Shown in pieces: positions 35,214 through 44,681 of a stretch of 64,000 nucleotides of DNA (within the stretch, counting starts at the first letter, position 1; each line of letters begins with the position of its first letter). The position numbers were made by a program, and so were the translations under genes. The notes below the pieces were generated by a model. That model searched no databases. It had not been told where the DNA came from and worked only from the letters and a program-made list of their open reading frames with translations. The DNA is from G963668345 sp965206025 (GTDB lineage Bacteria; Acidobacteriota; Terriglobia; Bryobacterales; UBA6623): NCBI GenBank assembly GCA_965206025.1, contig CBDBIU010000003.1, positions 248,001-312,000 on the forward strand, read 5' to 3'.

Positions 35214-38200
35214 TCACCACTCGATCGTCTCTTTTGCGAGAAACCGCGTTACTTTCTTATAGCGCACCGGCCCACGCATGTAGTGATCCCTTTGGTAGAG
35301 GGGGCTGATCGTGCCTTCGGGCTTGATGTCCACGACCTCGTTGCCCGCAGGGTCAACTGGAACTCGGTTCCGCCCATTTTGCTGTTGACTTCCCGCGTCT
35401 CAATCGGAAACTCGACGGTCACGGTCTGTCCGCCGTCCACCGTTGCCAGCTCGATATACCGGCCGTCCCAACGAAACTCTCTTGGCTGCCCGTCGACCCG
35501 GCACTCGACGTGTTCCTTACCGACCCATTCGGGAATGCGGAGCGAGACGTTCTTGCGTTGCTTCATCTTCAGCTCCACTTTGCCCTCGTAGGGAATATAG
35601 CTGTGCACGTCGAGCGAATGCGCCGTGCGGTTCATAAGCAGATTCACTTTAACGCGCTCCGCGTCCTCGTGAAGGATGTGTTCCCAGATGTGGTAGAGCG
35701 TCCGCGTGGCGTTGCCCGTGCAGCAGTGCATGAAGGGTCCCATGCGCCCTTCCCAGAAATCGTTGCCGGTCAGCCAGCCGCCGAACGAACCCACGCTCCT
35801 TTCGGCGACGTCCTCGGTCGACTCGCTGTAGGTGGCGTGGGTGGTTTCGGTAAAGCGCTGAGCGTATTTGCCGACCCATTCGGTGGTCGTCATCTGGCCT
35901 TCGGCGAACATGTTGCGGATCCAGCGATCGACGTCTTCCCAGCAGTCGTGCACGCCGTAGGCCGACATTTTGAGCCCTACGCTAATGATGTCGGCGACCT
36001 CACAGATCTCCACGCTGGGGTAGTCCGGATCTTCGTAGAACTCAGGGAAGAACCCCACCAGCGACTCCCCTTTGGACTTTCCGTACTCATAGCTTCGAAC
36101 GCAGAAGCGGGCCAACTCTTCGTCGCCGGTGGCCTGCGCATATTCGAGCATCGCCAAAATACCCATCGTGTGGCAGTGGAAGTGGACGAATCCGCTCCAG
36201 CTACCGTCCGGCTGGTAGCTTCCCGAGCGGTCTTTCATGTGAGTCAGAAACTTGCCGGCCAACTCGAGGGCTTCCTTTGATCCAGTGGCCCGATAGTGCT
36301 GCATCAGGCCCATAGTGAACCAGGCGGAGATGAAGGCGTATTGGGATCCCACCGGCGGTTCGGGCTCGTTTGACGCACTCTCGCCGACACCGAACGATCG
36401 ATAGGGTATGTAGGCATAGGAACCTTTGTCGATGGTCATGCGCTTGATGCCTTGAAGCAGGCGCTCGCTCGCTTCGCGCCACACCGGACTTCGATCGCGG
36501 TAGTAAAAAACCGTCATGGCGCCCAACATGCGGCCTTCCATGCCATGAGGCGCCACATGTTCCTGCCGGTTCGCCACCCCTTCCCACTCGGTATCGAAGT
36601 TCCAGGGACGGCCGATGACCGGGTAGTACAGCAGACCGTCGGGACCCTGCATGTGCAAGGCAATTTCACTCCATCGCTGCTCGACGTGCCAATTCTCCTT
36701 GCTGCCGCTGACGACCCGCAGCAGCGGCAGCGCTTCCATGAACTTGGGCTGGACCGTGTCGTTCCAGTCGTGATGCAACACCGGCGGTCGGCGTGTGAAG
36801 TCGCCCCACCAGTGAATCTCGAAGTCGGCATTGGGATCCGTCACGCAGGTCAGCCCGTGAACCGCTAGCCTGGATCGCTCTTCGATATCGAACGTGTCGG
36901 GCACCACCGCCTCGTAGTGCTCGCCTTCGGGGAAGACCGTCTCCACCTCGGGGATCTCCGTCCGCACATAGTCCACCCCTTCCTTGCGCGAGACGACCTT
37001 CCCTTCAAAACGGGCGTAGTCGAAGCCCACGGTGACCTCTTTGCCCGCCGGCTTCAGGGTTTTTCCCAGCCGTTCTTCATCCACCAGCCGGCTGTAAAGG
37101 GGCGGAGGAGACTTGAGCTTGGCCGTCAGCCCTTCGTGCCGGGCGTCAAAATTCATCAGATGAATGGCTCTTCCGGGTTTTTAGTGGGTGGCCAACGGGT
37201 AGCCGGCTCCTCCATCCTGCCGACCCGACGTCGCCCGCAGTCACATCGGAGCCCAAAAGGCGGCCAAGAAATCCCCAAATACCCTACACGCCAGTCCGGT
37301 CGTGGGCAACTCGTAAAGGGAATAAGACACTGATAAACAGGGAGTTATCTCTTTGAGTGTGGCCACTGGATGACAGTTGTGGATCCGCATTTCACAGCCT
37401 TCGGGAGACTGTACGACTACCTGCCAGCAGCCTTGCTCTACTCGTAACCCTTTGTTTATCAGTAATTCTTTTTGGCCAACGCAGTCGCCGCCCGGCCTTG
37501 GGGGCCGTAGAGTTGTCACGAAGCCCTTGAATGGCACCGAAGCAGGCTCCGGGAGGTCGGCCTCACAGTGGCGAGGGATCCGTCACTCACCGCCGCCAGC
37601 CACTAAAATCCCAGAAGAGCCAGATGAATATTGTCGAGGAAGAGGATAGGCCGGAGGAACTTCAACGCCCGTGACCAGGTCCAATCGTCGCCTTCGGCTG
37701 CCTTCATGCCGCAACGGACCGTCCGGCGTTTCGGGTCGCTGCTCTCGATGCGCAGGTACACTCTACGGGCTGTCTCGATGGCGTCCTTTCCCGTCCAGCC
37801 TTCTTGGTAGGAGCCCTGATGGAAAAGGAAACTCTTGTTCACGCCCGGCCCGGCGACGCGGCCCAGCTCAACGTAGGCGGCCCATCCGTCTTCATTCGAC
37901 GCACGGATCGTGATTCCGCCCCGGACCGGCGTTTGGCTGTAGTCGAGATCCGGAAGTTCGAGCAAGGCCTCCATGGCCCAGGGCTCCTCAAGCCGTCTAC
38001 GGCCTCCGTAAACGCCGTAGAGCATCAGGCCCCTCGTCTCGTCGTTCCTTCCCGTCAACCTCAAGTGGCCGTCGCTGAAGGCGACTTTGACGTTAGGCCC
38101 TTTCGGCCGCTCTCCCCAGGAGACGCTCCACATTGCTGGGATGGGAGTATTGAGCCCCACGACGCGCCACTGACTTCCTAGGGCTAAGCCGTCAAATTCG

Positions 38201-38358
38201 TCGGAAAGCTCCAGCGGCGGATGCGTGTAAGGGGCCAGCGAGTCGTCCGGGAAAGGTTGGACCTCGACGACAACAGGGCGCGATTCCCCGCCGCAAGAAA
38301 GGTAAGCCAGGGCGGGAACAGCGCCGGCGGATCGCCATAGAAAATGCCTTCTGTTCAT
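35214..38358 (-). pseudogene. Concanavalin-like plus GH127/DUF1680 gene, split by MITE D and frameshifted
   Basis: Removing MITE D and one AGATGAAT duplication joins 38358-37622 to 37157-35214 in the same frame. N-terminal part: a Tat-like lipoprotein signal (NRRHFLWRSAGAV..LSCGG) and a ~220-residue lectin/laminin-G-like domain ending ILFLDNIHL. C-terminal part: MNFDARHEGL, PPVLHHDWNDTVQPK, MEGRMLGAMTVFYY, HTMGILAMLEYA and CCTGNATRTLYHIWEHI, the layout of GH127 (beta-L-arabinofuranosidase-like, DUF1680) proteins. Near 35341-35350 the frame slips: after GGTEFQLTLR the family-like tail (EVVDIKPEGTISPLYQRDHY) continues in another frame to a TGA at 35214. It was probably a secreted arabinoside-degrading enzyme. 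The slip could be mutation or sequencing error. MNFD could also be a separate native start. Confidence 0.78.
37166..37621 (+). mobile_element. MITE copy D, 456 bp
   Basis: Identical in layout to copy A, with ends GGCTCTTCCGGGTTTTTAGT and ACTAAAATCCCAGAAGAGCC. Exact 8-bp target duplication AGATGAAT at 37158-37165 and 37622-37629. It sits inside the concanavalin-like/GH127 reading frame. Confidence 0.94.
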
Positions 38359-38382
38359 TCTCGCGCCTCTGAGAGTATGCAT

Positions 38383-38742
38383 CTAGCGTGCGGTCGCCGC
38401 CCAACGGGGAGTCGGTACGAACCGGATTGCTAGGGTATCAGCCAAGGTCTTGGATTTCAAGCTCAAAGAGCGGCTTTGTCAGGGCCCAATAGAAATGTCC
38501 CAATTGAGGCTCGCAAAATACAGCGACTTTGGATCACGGGCACGGCATGCCGTGCCCCTACAGTCCGAACACGGACGATGTGACCGTGATTTGCGAGATC
38601 CGGTAATTGCAAGAGAAAAGCTTAGTCGCCGGCGCTCTGGAAACGGGGGAATCGCGGCAGCGATTCCCATGGGATGGCGGGAACAGGATGCGTCAAACTC
38701 TCGACCGATTGGCCGAAGAGGAAGTGAGGAGAGAGATTGAGA
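38383..38742. other. Intergenic region with a perfect 20-bp palindrome
   Basis: No gene seen. At 38538-38557 is GGGCACGGCATGCCGTGCCC, a perfect palindrome of the kind found as a highly repeated intergenic element in several high-GC phyla. Only one copy is in this window. Confidence 0.6.
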
Positions 38743-38976
38743 ATGAGTGTATCCGCAATCGCACTGGCGGGTATCACCTCCGCGGTCCAGCAGTTTGACA
38801 AGGCGGCGGAGGGTATCCGTAGGGCAACAAGCAGCGATCCGGAGACGAGCGACCGAGTTGACCTGAGCGTGGCGGCCGTCGATCTGCTCTCGGCCAGAAC
38901 GGCCTATCAGGCCGCCATCGAAGTGGCTAAGAGCGCTGAAGAAATCAGCGAGCACGCCATCGACCTGCTAGGGTGA
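38743..38976 (+). CDS. Small flagellar rod/hook C-terminal-like protein
   Basis: A 77-residue protein. The N-terminal AIALAGITSAVQQFDKAAEGIRRATS and C-terminal VDLSVAAVDLLSARTAYQAAIEVAKSAEEI segments look like the two helical ends of flagellar axial proteins (FlgB/FlgC/FlgE) joined with nothing between. Such mini-proteins occur outside flagellar operons and their role is unknown to me. ATG at 38743 follows GAGGAGAG. No flagellar genes are nearby. Confidence 0.6.
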   Translation: MSVSAIALAGITSAVQQFDKAAEGIRRATSSDPETSDRVDLSVAAVDLLSARTAYQAAIEVAKSAEEISEHAIDLLG

Positions 38977-39044
38977 GTCGGTTCGGCGGTTATCCGGCAA
39001 TTCTGCTTTGAGAATAGGCCCTCGCACCACCCGCGGCTGAGAAA

Positions 39045-39665
39045 TCACCTCGCACCGTAAAGGCCCCGAGCTACGATCTCGCGCGCCACCGCTTGGGGTA
39101 CGAACTGTTTCCACGCTCTTCCTTCCTCGATCGCTTGGCGGAGGGCCGACGAGGATACTTGGTCCAACGAAGTTGGCAGATCAATAAGGTGGATACGTCC
39201 TCGATACTCCTGGGGAGGGCGGTAGACTCCTTGCCTCGAGCCGACTAGGAGTTGAAATTCCTCGAGCTGGCTGGCGAACTCGGGCCCCTCGCCATAATCC
39301 CATTCGGCGATGCGCCGGGCCGCGTCTCGCCCGCAGAGCAGGAACAGTTCGACCGAAGAGGCGCAGGCTTCGCGAAACAATCGTGCAATCTCGATGAACA
39401 GCCCCTCTTCCGAAGAAGCCATGGCAAAGTTCGGCGAGCCGCTCAGCGCGACTTCGAGTAGCGCCAGGCGGTCTTCGAACGGCGCTCCCACGAATTGCTT
39501 GTGCGGAAAGACTCGGGGCAGCAGAAAAACGACCTGATCGAGCCGGTGTTGGGTCCTTGCCGCGTCGGCCAAAGCCAGATGGGCGTTGGTAGGCGGATTG
39601 AACGCCCCGGGGAATATGCCCAGGGATCCCTGGCTGACCAGGTCGCCCTTGTGGAACTCGATCAT
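39045..39665 (-). CDS. nadD: Nicotinate-nucleotide adenylyltransferase-like protein
   Basis: A 206-residue nucleotidyltransferase. GIFPGAFNPPTNAHLAL (about residues 16-32) holds the GxFxPxHxxH-type ATP motif, with Asn-Ala-His at the second His position. FPHKQF carries the conserved Lys, and DQVSSSALRQAI is the ISSTxIR-type motif. NadD makes deamido-NAD from nicotinate mononucleotide. ATG at 39665 was chosen because the upstream extension runs through a dispersed repeat (39682-39790). NadD is the best match, but other cytidylyltransferase-like enzymes share the motifs. Confidence 0.75.
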   Translation of the reverse strand: MIEFHKGDLVSQGSLGIFPGAFNPPTNAHLALADAARTQHRLDQVVFLLPRVFPHKQFVGAPFEDRLALLEVALSGSPNFAMASSEEGLFIEIARLFREACASSVELFLLCGRDAARRIAEWDYGEGPEFASQLEEFQLLVGSRQGVYRPPQEYRGRIHLIDLPTSLDQVSSSALRQAIEEGRAWKQFVPQAVAREIVARGLYGAR

Positions 39666-39681
39666 TCCGCGGTTCCGGGAA

Positions 39682-39790
39682 TAGCCCGCTTTTCTCACCA
39701 CCTGACGGCCGAAGCACGCCATAGGCCCGTCATTACTGCGTTGCGCTTGCTCGCCGTGCTCAACGTACTGTTCAAGTACGCCCGCATCAT
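39682..39790. repeat. Dispersed repeat, long form copy 1
   Basis: TAGCCCGCTTTTCTCACCAC is followed by about 85 further bases (CTGACGGCCGAAGCACGCCA.., ..GTTGCGCTTGCTC.., ..TTCAAGTACGCC) that match 59266-59372. It lies immediately upstream of the nadD start. A 9-base insertion (GCCGTGCTC) separates this copy from the other. Confidence 0.75.
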
Positions 39791-39851
39791 TCAAGAAATG
39801 CGTCGCCGAGCGGCGCGCGCCTTGTAGTGATGGGCCTCTCACGCACTTCGC

Positions 39852-39880
39852 CTCGCCACGTGGTGAGAAAAGCAGGATAG
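39852..39880. repeat. Dispersed palindromic repeat, short copy
   Basis: CCTCGCCACGTGGTGAGAAA then AGCAGG, inverted relative to the copy at 26816. It lies between nadD and the nucleoside phosphorylase gene. Confidence 0.55.
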
Positions 39881-39971
39881 GGAACCGGCCCTGAACCCCA
39901 ATCAGCCGCCGACAAGCGCTGCCACAACCCGGCCCTCACAGCGCCGCTTTTACCAAGGATGTAAAAGGGAG

Positions 39972-41279
39972 CTACTGGACCAAATCGAGCGCAAGGTCAA
40001 CGGGTTCGGGTTGCGTGGCCGAGATCCGGAAAGCGTCTTCGACCAACTGGACCCCTTCCTGAAGATTCGTCTCGTCGGTGTAGTAGAGGGCGCAGAGGCG
40101 AGAGCCTTCCATAACTTCGTCGCCGACCTTTGATTGCAGGATGACGCCCACCGCCGGATCGATGACGTCCTCCATGGCGTCTCGACCGGCTCCGAGAAGA
40201 GTAGCGGCGTGCCCGATGTCATCGGCGTTAATGCGGCTGACAAAACCCGCTCGCGGTGATGAGATGATGTGCTCGCCACTGGCATTGGGGAGCAGCTCGA
40301 ATTGCTTCAGGACGTTCGGATCCCCACCCTGCGCCTCGATGACCGCCTGCAGCTTGGCAAAGGCCGAGCCGTCGGCGAGTAGCTGCTGCGCTTGATCCCG
40401 GGCGCTCTCGAGTGAACGAGACGGCTCGCCCAAGTAAATCATGCGAGCGGCGATCTCGACCGAAAGGCCAATCAGGTCCGCTGGGCCTTGGCCTTGCAGG
40501 GTCTGTGAGACCTCCATCACCTCCAGAGCGTTGCCGATGGTAAATCCCAGCGGCTGATTCATATCCGTCAGCAAGGCCTGCATGCGCACCTCCATGCGGC
40601 GCCCGATCGTGATCATCAACTGCGCCAGGCGGCGAGCCTCCGCGCGGTCGCGGACCAGCGAGCCTCGGCCGACCTTGACGTCGAGCACCAGACCGTCAAT
40701 GCCCTCGGCCAGTTTTTTTGACATGATCGAAGCGGCGATCAGCTCCAAACAGTCGCTCGTCCCCGTGGCGTCGCGCAGAGCGAAGAGCTTCTTATCAGCA
40801 GGCGCCAATTCGTTCGTCTGACCGGTAAAGGCCAAGCCGTGGGTGGCCACGGTCTGCCGGAATTCGGCCAGCGGCAGCTCGGTTTGAAATCCCGGTATGG
40901 CCTGCAACTTGTCGAGGGTTCCACCTGTATAGCCCATTCCTCGATCGGTAATCGTGGGAACCGCGATGCCGGCGGCGGCGGCGATCGGGGAGGCGATGAG
41001 GGTGATCTTGTCTCCCACTCCACCCGTCGAGTGCTTGTCGACTTTTGGTTGCGGGATATCGCTGAGGTCGACCTGCCGGCCGCACTTCAGCATGGCCGAT
41101 GTAAGGGCGGCCGCTTCGGTGTCGCTGAAGCCGCTGCAGGATCCCGCCACCAAAAAAGCGGCCATCTGATAGTCCTTGATTTCGCCCCGCGCATAGCTGC
41201 TGATCAGGTGCTCAAACTCTTCGAAGGTAACCTCTTCCCCGTCTCTCTTGCGGCGAATTAGGTCGACAATTCTGATCAT
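39972..41279 (-). CDS. Pyrimidine-nucleoside/thymidine phosphorylase
   Basis: A 435-residue enzyme that splits pyrimidine nucleosides with phosphate to base and sugar-1-phosphate. KHSTGGVGDKITL (phosphate-binding, about residues 78-90), DRGMGYTGGTLDKLQAIPGF (family signature, about 107-126), ALRDATGTSDCLELIAASIMSKKLAEG (about 161-187) and LVLDVKVGRGSLV are all present. Standard length. ATG at 41279 was taken as start, since the three codons before it are not conserved-looking. DeoA versus Pdp specificity is not resolved. Confidence 0.88.
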   Translation of the reverse strand: MIRIVDLIRRKRDGEEVTFEEFEHLISSYARGEIKDYQMAAFLVAGSCSGFSDTEAAALTSAMLKCGRQVDLSDIPQPKVDKHSTGGVGDKITLIASPIAAAAGIAVPTITDRGMGYTGGTLDKLQAIPGFQTELPLAEFRQTVATHGLAFTGQTNELAPADKKLFALRDATGTSDCLELIAASIMSKKLAEGIDGLVLDVKVGRGSLVRDRAEARRLAQLMITIGRRMEVRMQALLTDMNQPLGFTIGNALEVMEVSQTLQGQGPADLIGLSVEIAARMIYLGEPSRSLESARDQAQQLLADGSAFAKLQAVIEAQGGDPNVLKQFELLPNASGEHIISSPRAGFVSRINADDIGHAATLLGAGRDAMEDVIDPAVGVILQSKVGDEVMEGSRLCALYYTDETNLQEGVQLVEDAFRISATQPEPVDLALDLVQ

Positions 41280-41395
41280 TGATGCACACAATCCCCGTGC
41301 TTTCCCGCCCAGGGGAAGCTACGGCCACTTCGCTTAATGGGTTTAGATCAGTCCAGCCTAACATTCAACGGGTTGGAGCGCAAGGAACAGAGTTG

Positions 41396-42212
41396 TCCAA
41401 TGCAAGATGATCCTGAACGGGGGAGTGTTTCCAACACAAGATGATCCTGAAACGACGGCAGCCGGGAGAGGGCACACTGCGGGTGAATGCGAATCACCAT
41501 GCAGCATGCACAACGTCTCACGCTGGGCGAGATGCGCGAGTTTGTGGCTTCCAGCGGTCGCCTCAGCTTTACCGGCGCCGAGCGCAAGCAGATCTACGGC
41601 CTCGTCGAGCACACCCTGCGGGCGCACGAGTACCTGCGGCTGTCGAAGAAAGACAAAGGCGTCGTGCGGCGCTATTTGGCCAAGATCAGCGGGCGCAGCT
41701 TGGCGCAGATCACGCGTCTGATCCGGCGCTACCGTCAAAGCGGAGCCGTCGAGCCCGCCCCGCCCCGCCGGCATCGCTTTCCGCGCCGCTACACACACGA
41801 CGATATTGCTCTGTTGGCCACCGTCGATGCGGCCCACGAAGGGCTGTCGGGCCCGGCGCTGCGGCGCATCCTATGGCGCGAACACCACGTCTACGGCCAG
41901 GCCGCCTCCAACGATTGGCCTCCCTCTCGGCCTCGCACATCTACAACCTGCGACGCACCGCGGTCTATCGCGAACACCACGTCCATCACACCCGGACGCG
42001 CTCCCGCGCGGTGGCCATCGGCGAGCGGCGGCGGCCCAACCCGTGCGGGCGGCCCGGCTACTTGCGGGTCGACACGGTGCATCAGGGCGACACCGCCATG
42101 CGCCCCGGGCTGTACCACGTCAATGCCGTCGATACGGTGACGCAGTGGCAGGTGGTGGGCTGTTGCCAGACCATCTCGGAAGCCCATTTGATCCCCGTTT
42201 TGGAGGCCGTAC
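41396..42212 (+). pseudogene. rve-type IS, 5' part, frameshifted and truncated
   Basis: The left end carries two tandem terminal motifs (GCAAGATGATCCTGAAC and ACAAGATGATCCTGAA). The transposase begins at 41487 (MRITMQHAQRLTLGEMREF). Near 41900 the frame shifts: QAASNDW in one frame, RLQRLASLSASHIYNLRR in the next, which continues through VDTVHQGD. At 42213 it is cut by another IS, so the second Asp and the Glu of the DDE triad are lost. Related to, but clearly diverged from, the complete copy at 17808. Confidence 0.85.
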
Positions 42213-43642
42213 TGTCCAAGAATAGGATCGGCGAGTTCCGGCTGGCGGATGAAGAGCGAGGCGTTGAGAACGAGGCTGTGGTTGCTGCGAGGCCCGTGGT
42301 CAATCGTTGCTGAGATGCTGTGCAGTCGCCGAAAGCAGTCTCGACCTGCGTCAGAGCCAGCGAGCAACAAACGGTAGGTGAGCACAGCCCAACGGAGCCC
42401 TGCCTGTCGCTGCCGCGATGGCTGCGGATCGCCGTTCCGATCAACCTGCTTCAGGCGGCCTGTCGATGGTAGTACTTCAACATCCCGCCCAGGCGCTGGC
42501 GGCACTTGACCGCAGCGCCAGGCTTGACTGCCCACTTCTCCGGGAAGATCAACTGATTGTCGAGTCCTTGGTGGTTGCGTTCGAAATGATAATGGGCGAT
42601 GAACTCTTGGGCCGCCCGGCGCAGTGATCGCTCCCCGAAAAGAATCATGCGGTCCAAGCAGGACTCTTTGATGCTGCGCACAAACCGCTCCGCGTAGGCG
42701 TTCAGATTCGGGGAGCGTGCCGGCAAGCGCACGACGCTTACCCCCACTGCCTCCAGCGTCTCTCCGAAGTCCTTCGTGAACAACGGGTCCCGATCGTGGA
42801 TCAGATACTTCTTGCCGATCAGAAAGCCATCGGCGGCGTCGGTCAAGTTGCGGGCGATTTGAGTCATCCAAGCCCCATCAGGCTCAGTCGCCATTCCGGC
42901 GATTTGGACTCGACGAGTCGACAGCTCGATCACAAAGAGCACGACCACCCGTACCAGACCCGAACGCGTCCACACTTCGACGGTGAAGAAATCCACGGCA
43001 GCGAGCACCTCCCAGGGTGCCTGCAAGAACTCCCGCCAGGTGGTCTTCTTCCGCCGATCCGGCGCAGGCTCGATACCGTGCTGTTTGAGGATGTTGGCGA
43101 TCGTACCACGGGCGACCCGATGATCAAGATTGGCCAGGGCTCCCCGGATCCGCGTGTAGCCCCAGTCGCGGTTCTCCGTCGCCATGCGCACGACTAAGCA
43201 ACGGATCTGTTCCATGACACGGGGTCGCCCAGGTCCGCGCCTCTTGCTGCCGTCGTACTTGCGAGCAATCAACCTCCGATGCCACGCCAGCAAGGTGTCC
43301 GGGTTGACGATCGAGGCCACCTGCCGCCGGACCTTGTAGCCCAGCTTCTTCGCTCGGACCGCTAGGCGGCGACGCTGCTCGTCATTGAGTCGTAGCCGTC
43401 TGTTGCCGATCTGTTCACGCAGGACTCGGTTTTCTTCGCGGAGGTAATCAATGGCGTCCTGTTGCTGTTGGCTGAGCCAGCCGGCCAGGGCGACGGCAAC
43501 GAATCGTAGGGGCGTGAGATGCAGCGACATCGTGCGTCAGAGTACCACGTGGACGTCCAAAATCGCGGCTTTTCGCGGGTCCGACCAATGGACACAACTG
43601 CCAGCGAGTCAACAACTTCGTTTCCGATCGAGTTTTTGGACA
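42213..43642 (-). mobile_element. Integrase-core insertion sequence (about 1430 bp)
   Basis: Ends TGTCCAAGAATAGGATCGG (from 42213) and, read inwards from the right, TGTCCAAAAACTCGATCGG (from 43642) are inverted repeats. One transposase gene lies inside. The left flank is an rve-IS remnant and the right flank is an IS3 orfB; no target duplication is seen. Confidence 0.82.
42451..43530 (-). CDS. Integrase-core (rve) transposase
   Basis: A 359-residue protein. An N-terminal HTH-containing region (ENRVLREQIGNRRLRLNDEQRRRLA) leads to LAWHRRLIARKYDGS and then the catalytic core: LAAVDFFTVEVWT (Asp), YLIHDRDPLFTKDF (Asp) and SPNLNAYAERFVRSIKESCLDRM (Glu). This pattern is common in stand-alone integrase-core IS proteins of soil bacteria. 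Full length and undamaged. Confidence 0.88.
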   Translation of the reverse strand: MSLHLTPLRFVAVALAGWLSQQQQDAIDYLREENRVLREQIGNRRLRLNDEQRRRLAVRAKKLGYKVRRQVASIVNPDTLLAWHRRLIARKYDGSKRRGPGRPRVMEQIRCLVVRMATENRDWGYTRIRGALANLDHRVARGTIANILKQHGIEPAPDRRKKTTWREFLQAPWEVLAAVDFFTVEVWTRSGLVRVVVLFVIELSTRRVQIAGMATEPDGAWMTQIARNLTDAADGFLIGKKYLIHDRDPLFTKDFGETLEAVGVSVVRLPARSPNLNAYAERFVRSIKESCLDRMILFGERSLRRAAQEFIAHYHFERNHQGLDNQLIFPEKWAVKPGAAVKCRQRLGGMLKYYHRQAA

Positions 43643-44379
43643 GAACGAGGTTGAGGTACACCTCCAGCGGATGATCGGCGTCCGTGGTGGCCACGAAGGC
43701 CCGCGGCTGCACCCCGAGCAAGCCGTCCTGGCGCATGATGCGGGCCACGCGCTTGTGGTTCACCAACATCCCCCGCCGACGCAGTTCCGCCGTCACCCTG
43801 CGGTAGCCATAGCGTCGCCGATGTTCCAGGGCCACCTCCTGGACCGCCGACCGCACTTCCATGTCTTCTTCCTCTGGTATCCGCTCTTGCCAAGACCGAT
43901 AGAAACCCGCCCGGCTTACTGGGGCCAGCCGGCACATCCGCTCGACACTCAGTCTGCCTTGCATCGGCATCGACTCCCGGATTTGGTCGTAGACGCCTTC
44001 TCGCCACAGCTGCCGCTGCCGTGGCGTCGAGCCTCGACTTTTTCGAAGGCGCCTTTGAAAAAATCCACTTCCAGCATCTTGTTCCCCAACAGGCGCTTCA
44101 AGGCGCGGATCTCCTGGCGTAGTTCCCGCTCGCGGGAGGCGGCCGGCGGACCGGGGCCCTCCTCGCTCGGCTCCCTCCGATTTCGCCACCTGTACAGCAG
44201 CCCTCGGTGAATCCCCAGTTCCTTCGACAGCGCCGTCACGCTCTCGCAGCTCTTCAGCCGCTCCAGTGCCATCTTCCGGTATTCTTCGGGAAACTTGTAA
44301 ACTCGTCTCTTGCCCACTCGCAGTCCCTTTCCCCGCTAAAGTGTCGCTATCACAACTGTCTCATTCTTTGGGGTTCACT
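43643..44379 (-). mobile_element. IS3-family remnant (orfA and 5' part of orfB)
   Basis: The left end is probably TGAACCCCAAAGAATGAGAC at about 44379. orfA is intact; orfB is entered by a likely programmed -1 frameshift at an AAAAAG slip site (about 44038-44044) and runs EGVYDQIRES, LAPVSRAGFYRSW, HRRRYGYRRVTAELRRRG, NHKRVARIMRQDGL before it is cut at 43643 by the neighbouring IS. The DDE core is lost, so the element is dead. Confidence 0.82.
43949..44317 (-). CDS. IS3-family OrfA
   Basis: A 122-residue protein. YKFPEEYRKMALERLKSCESVTALSKELGIHRGLLYRWRNR is the HTH of IS3 OrfA proteins, and ERELRQEIRALKRLLGNKMLEVDFFKGAF is the usual leucine-zipper/coiled-coil region leading to the frameshift window. 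The last ~30 residues after FFKGAFEKV are normally replaced by the OrfAB fusion. ATG at 44317. Cannot support transposition alone. Confidence 0.85.
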   Translation of the reverse strand: MGKRRVYKFPEEYRKMALERLKSCESVTALSKELGIHRGLLYRWRNRREPSEEGPGPPAASRERELRQEIRALKRLLGNKMLEVDFFKGAFEKVEARRHGSGSCGEKASTTKSGSRCRCKAD

Positions 44380-44681
44380 CCAGCACGCTCGTGCGCCCGG
44401 CCCCCTCCCGGGACGAAAAGTGTTGCCTATGTGCTTGGCACAGGGCCCGCCCTAATTGAAGTTTCAGGTTAGGATCTCGAGGGAATATCCACGGGCCCGC
44501 CGCCGGCCCAAGGGGATGAAAACCATTGGGTGACTGGGCGCAGTCGGCCATTTCGCGTCTGGACACCCCTATGACTGGTTGATTTTCGAGTCCTCGAAAT
44601 AGCTAACAGTCCCGCGGCGAGCGGTACGTGTATTTTGCACCGGAGAGTAGTTAGGCGCATCATGGAGGTCTAGCTACGGCC
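44380..44681. other. Intergenic region
   Basis: No gene seen. It separates the IS3 end from the GAF-domain gene and presumably carries the promoter of the latter; no clear -35/-10 pair was recognised. Confidence 0.35.
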
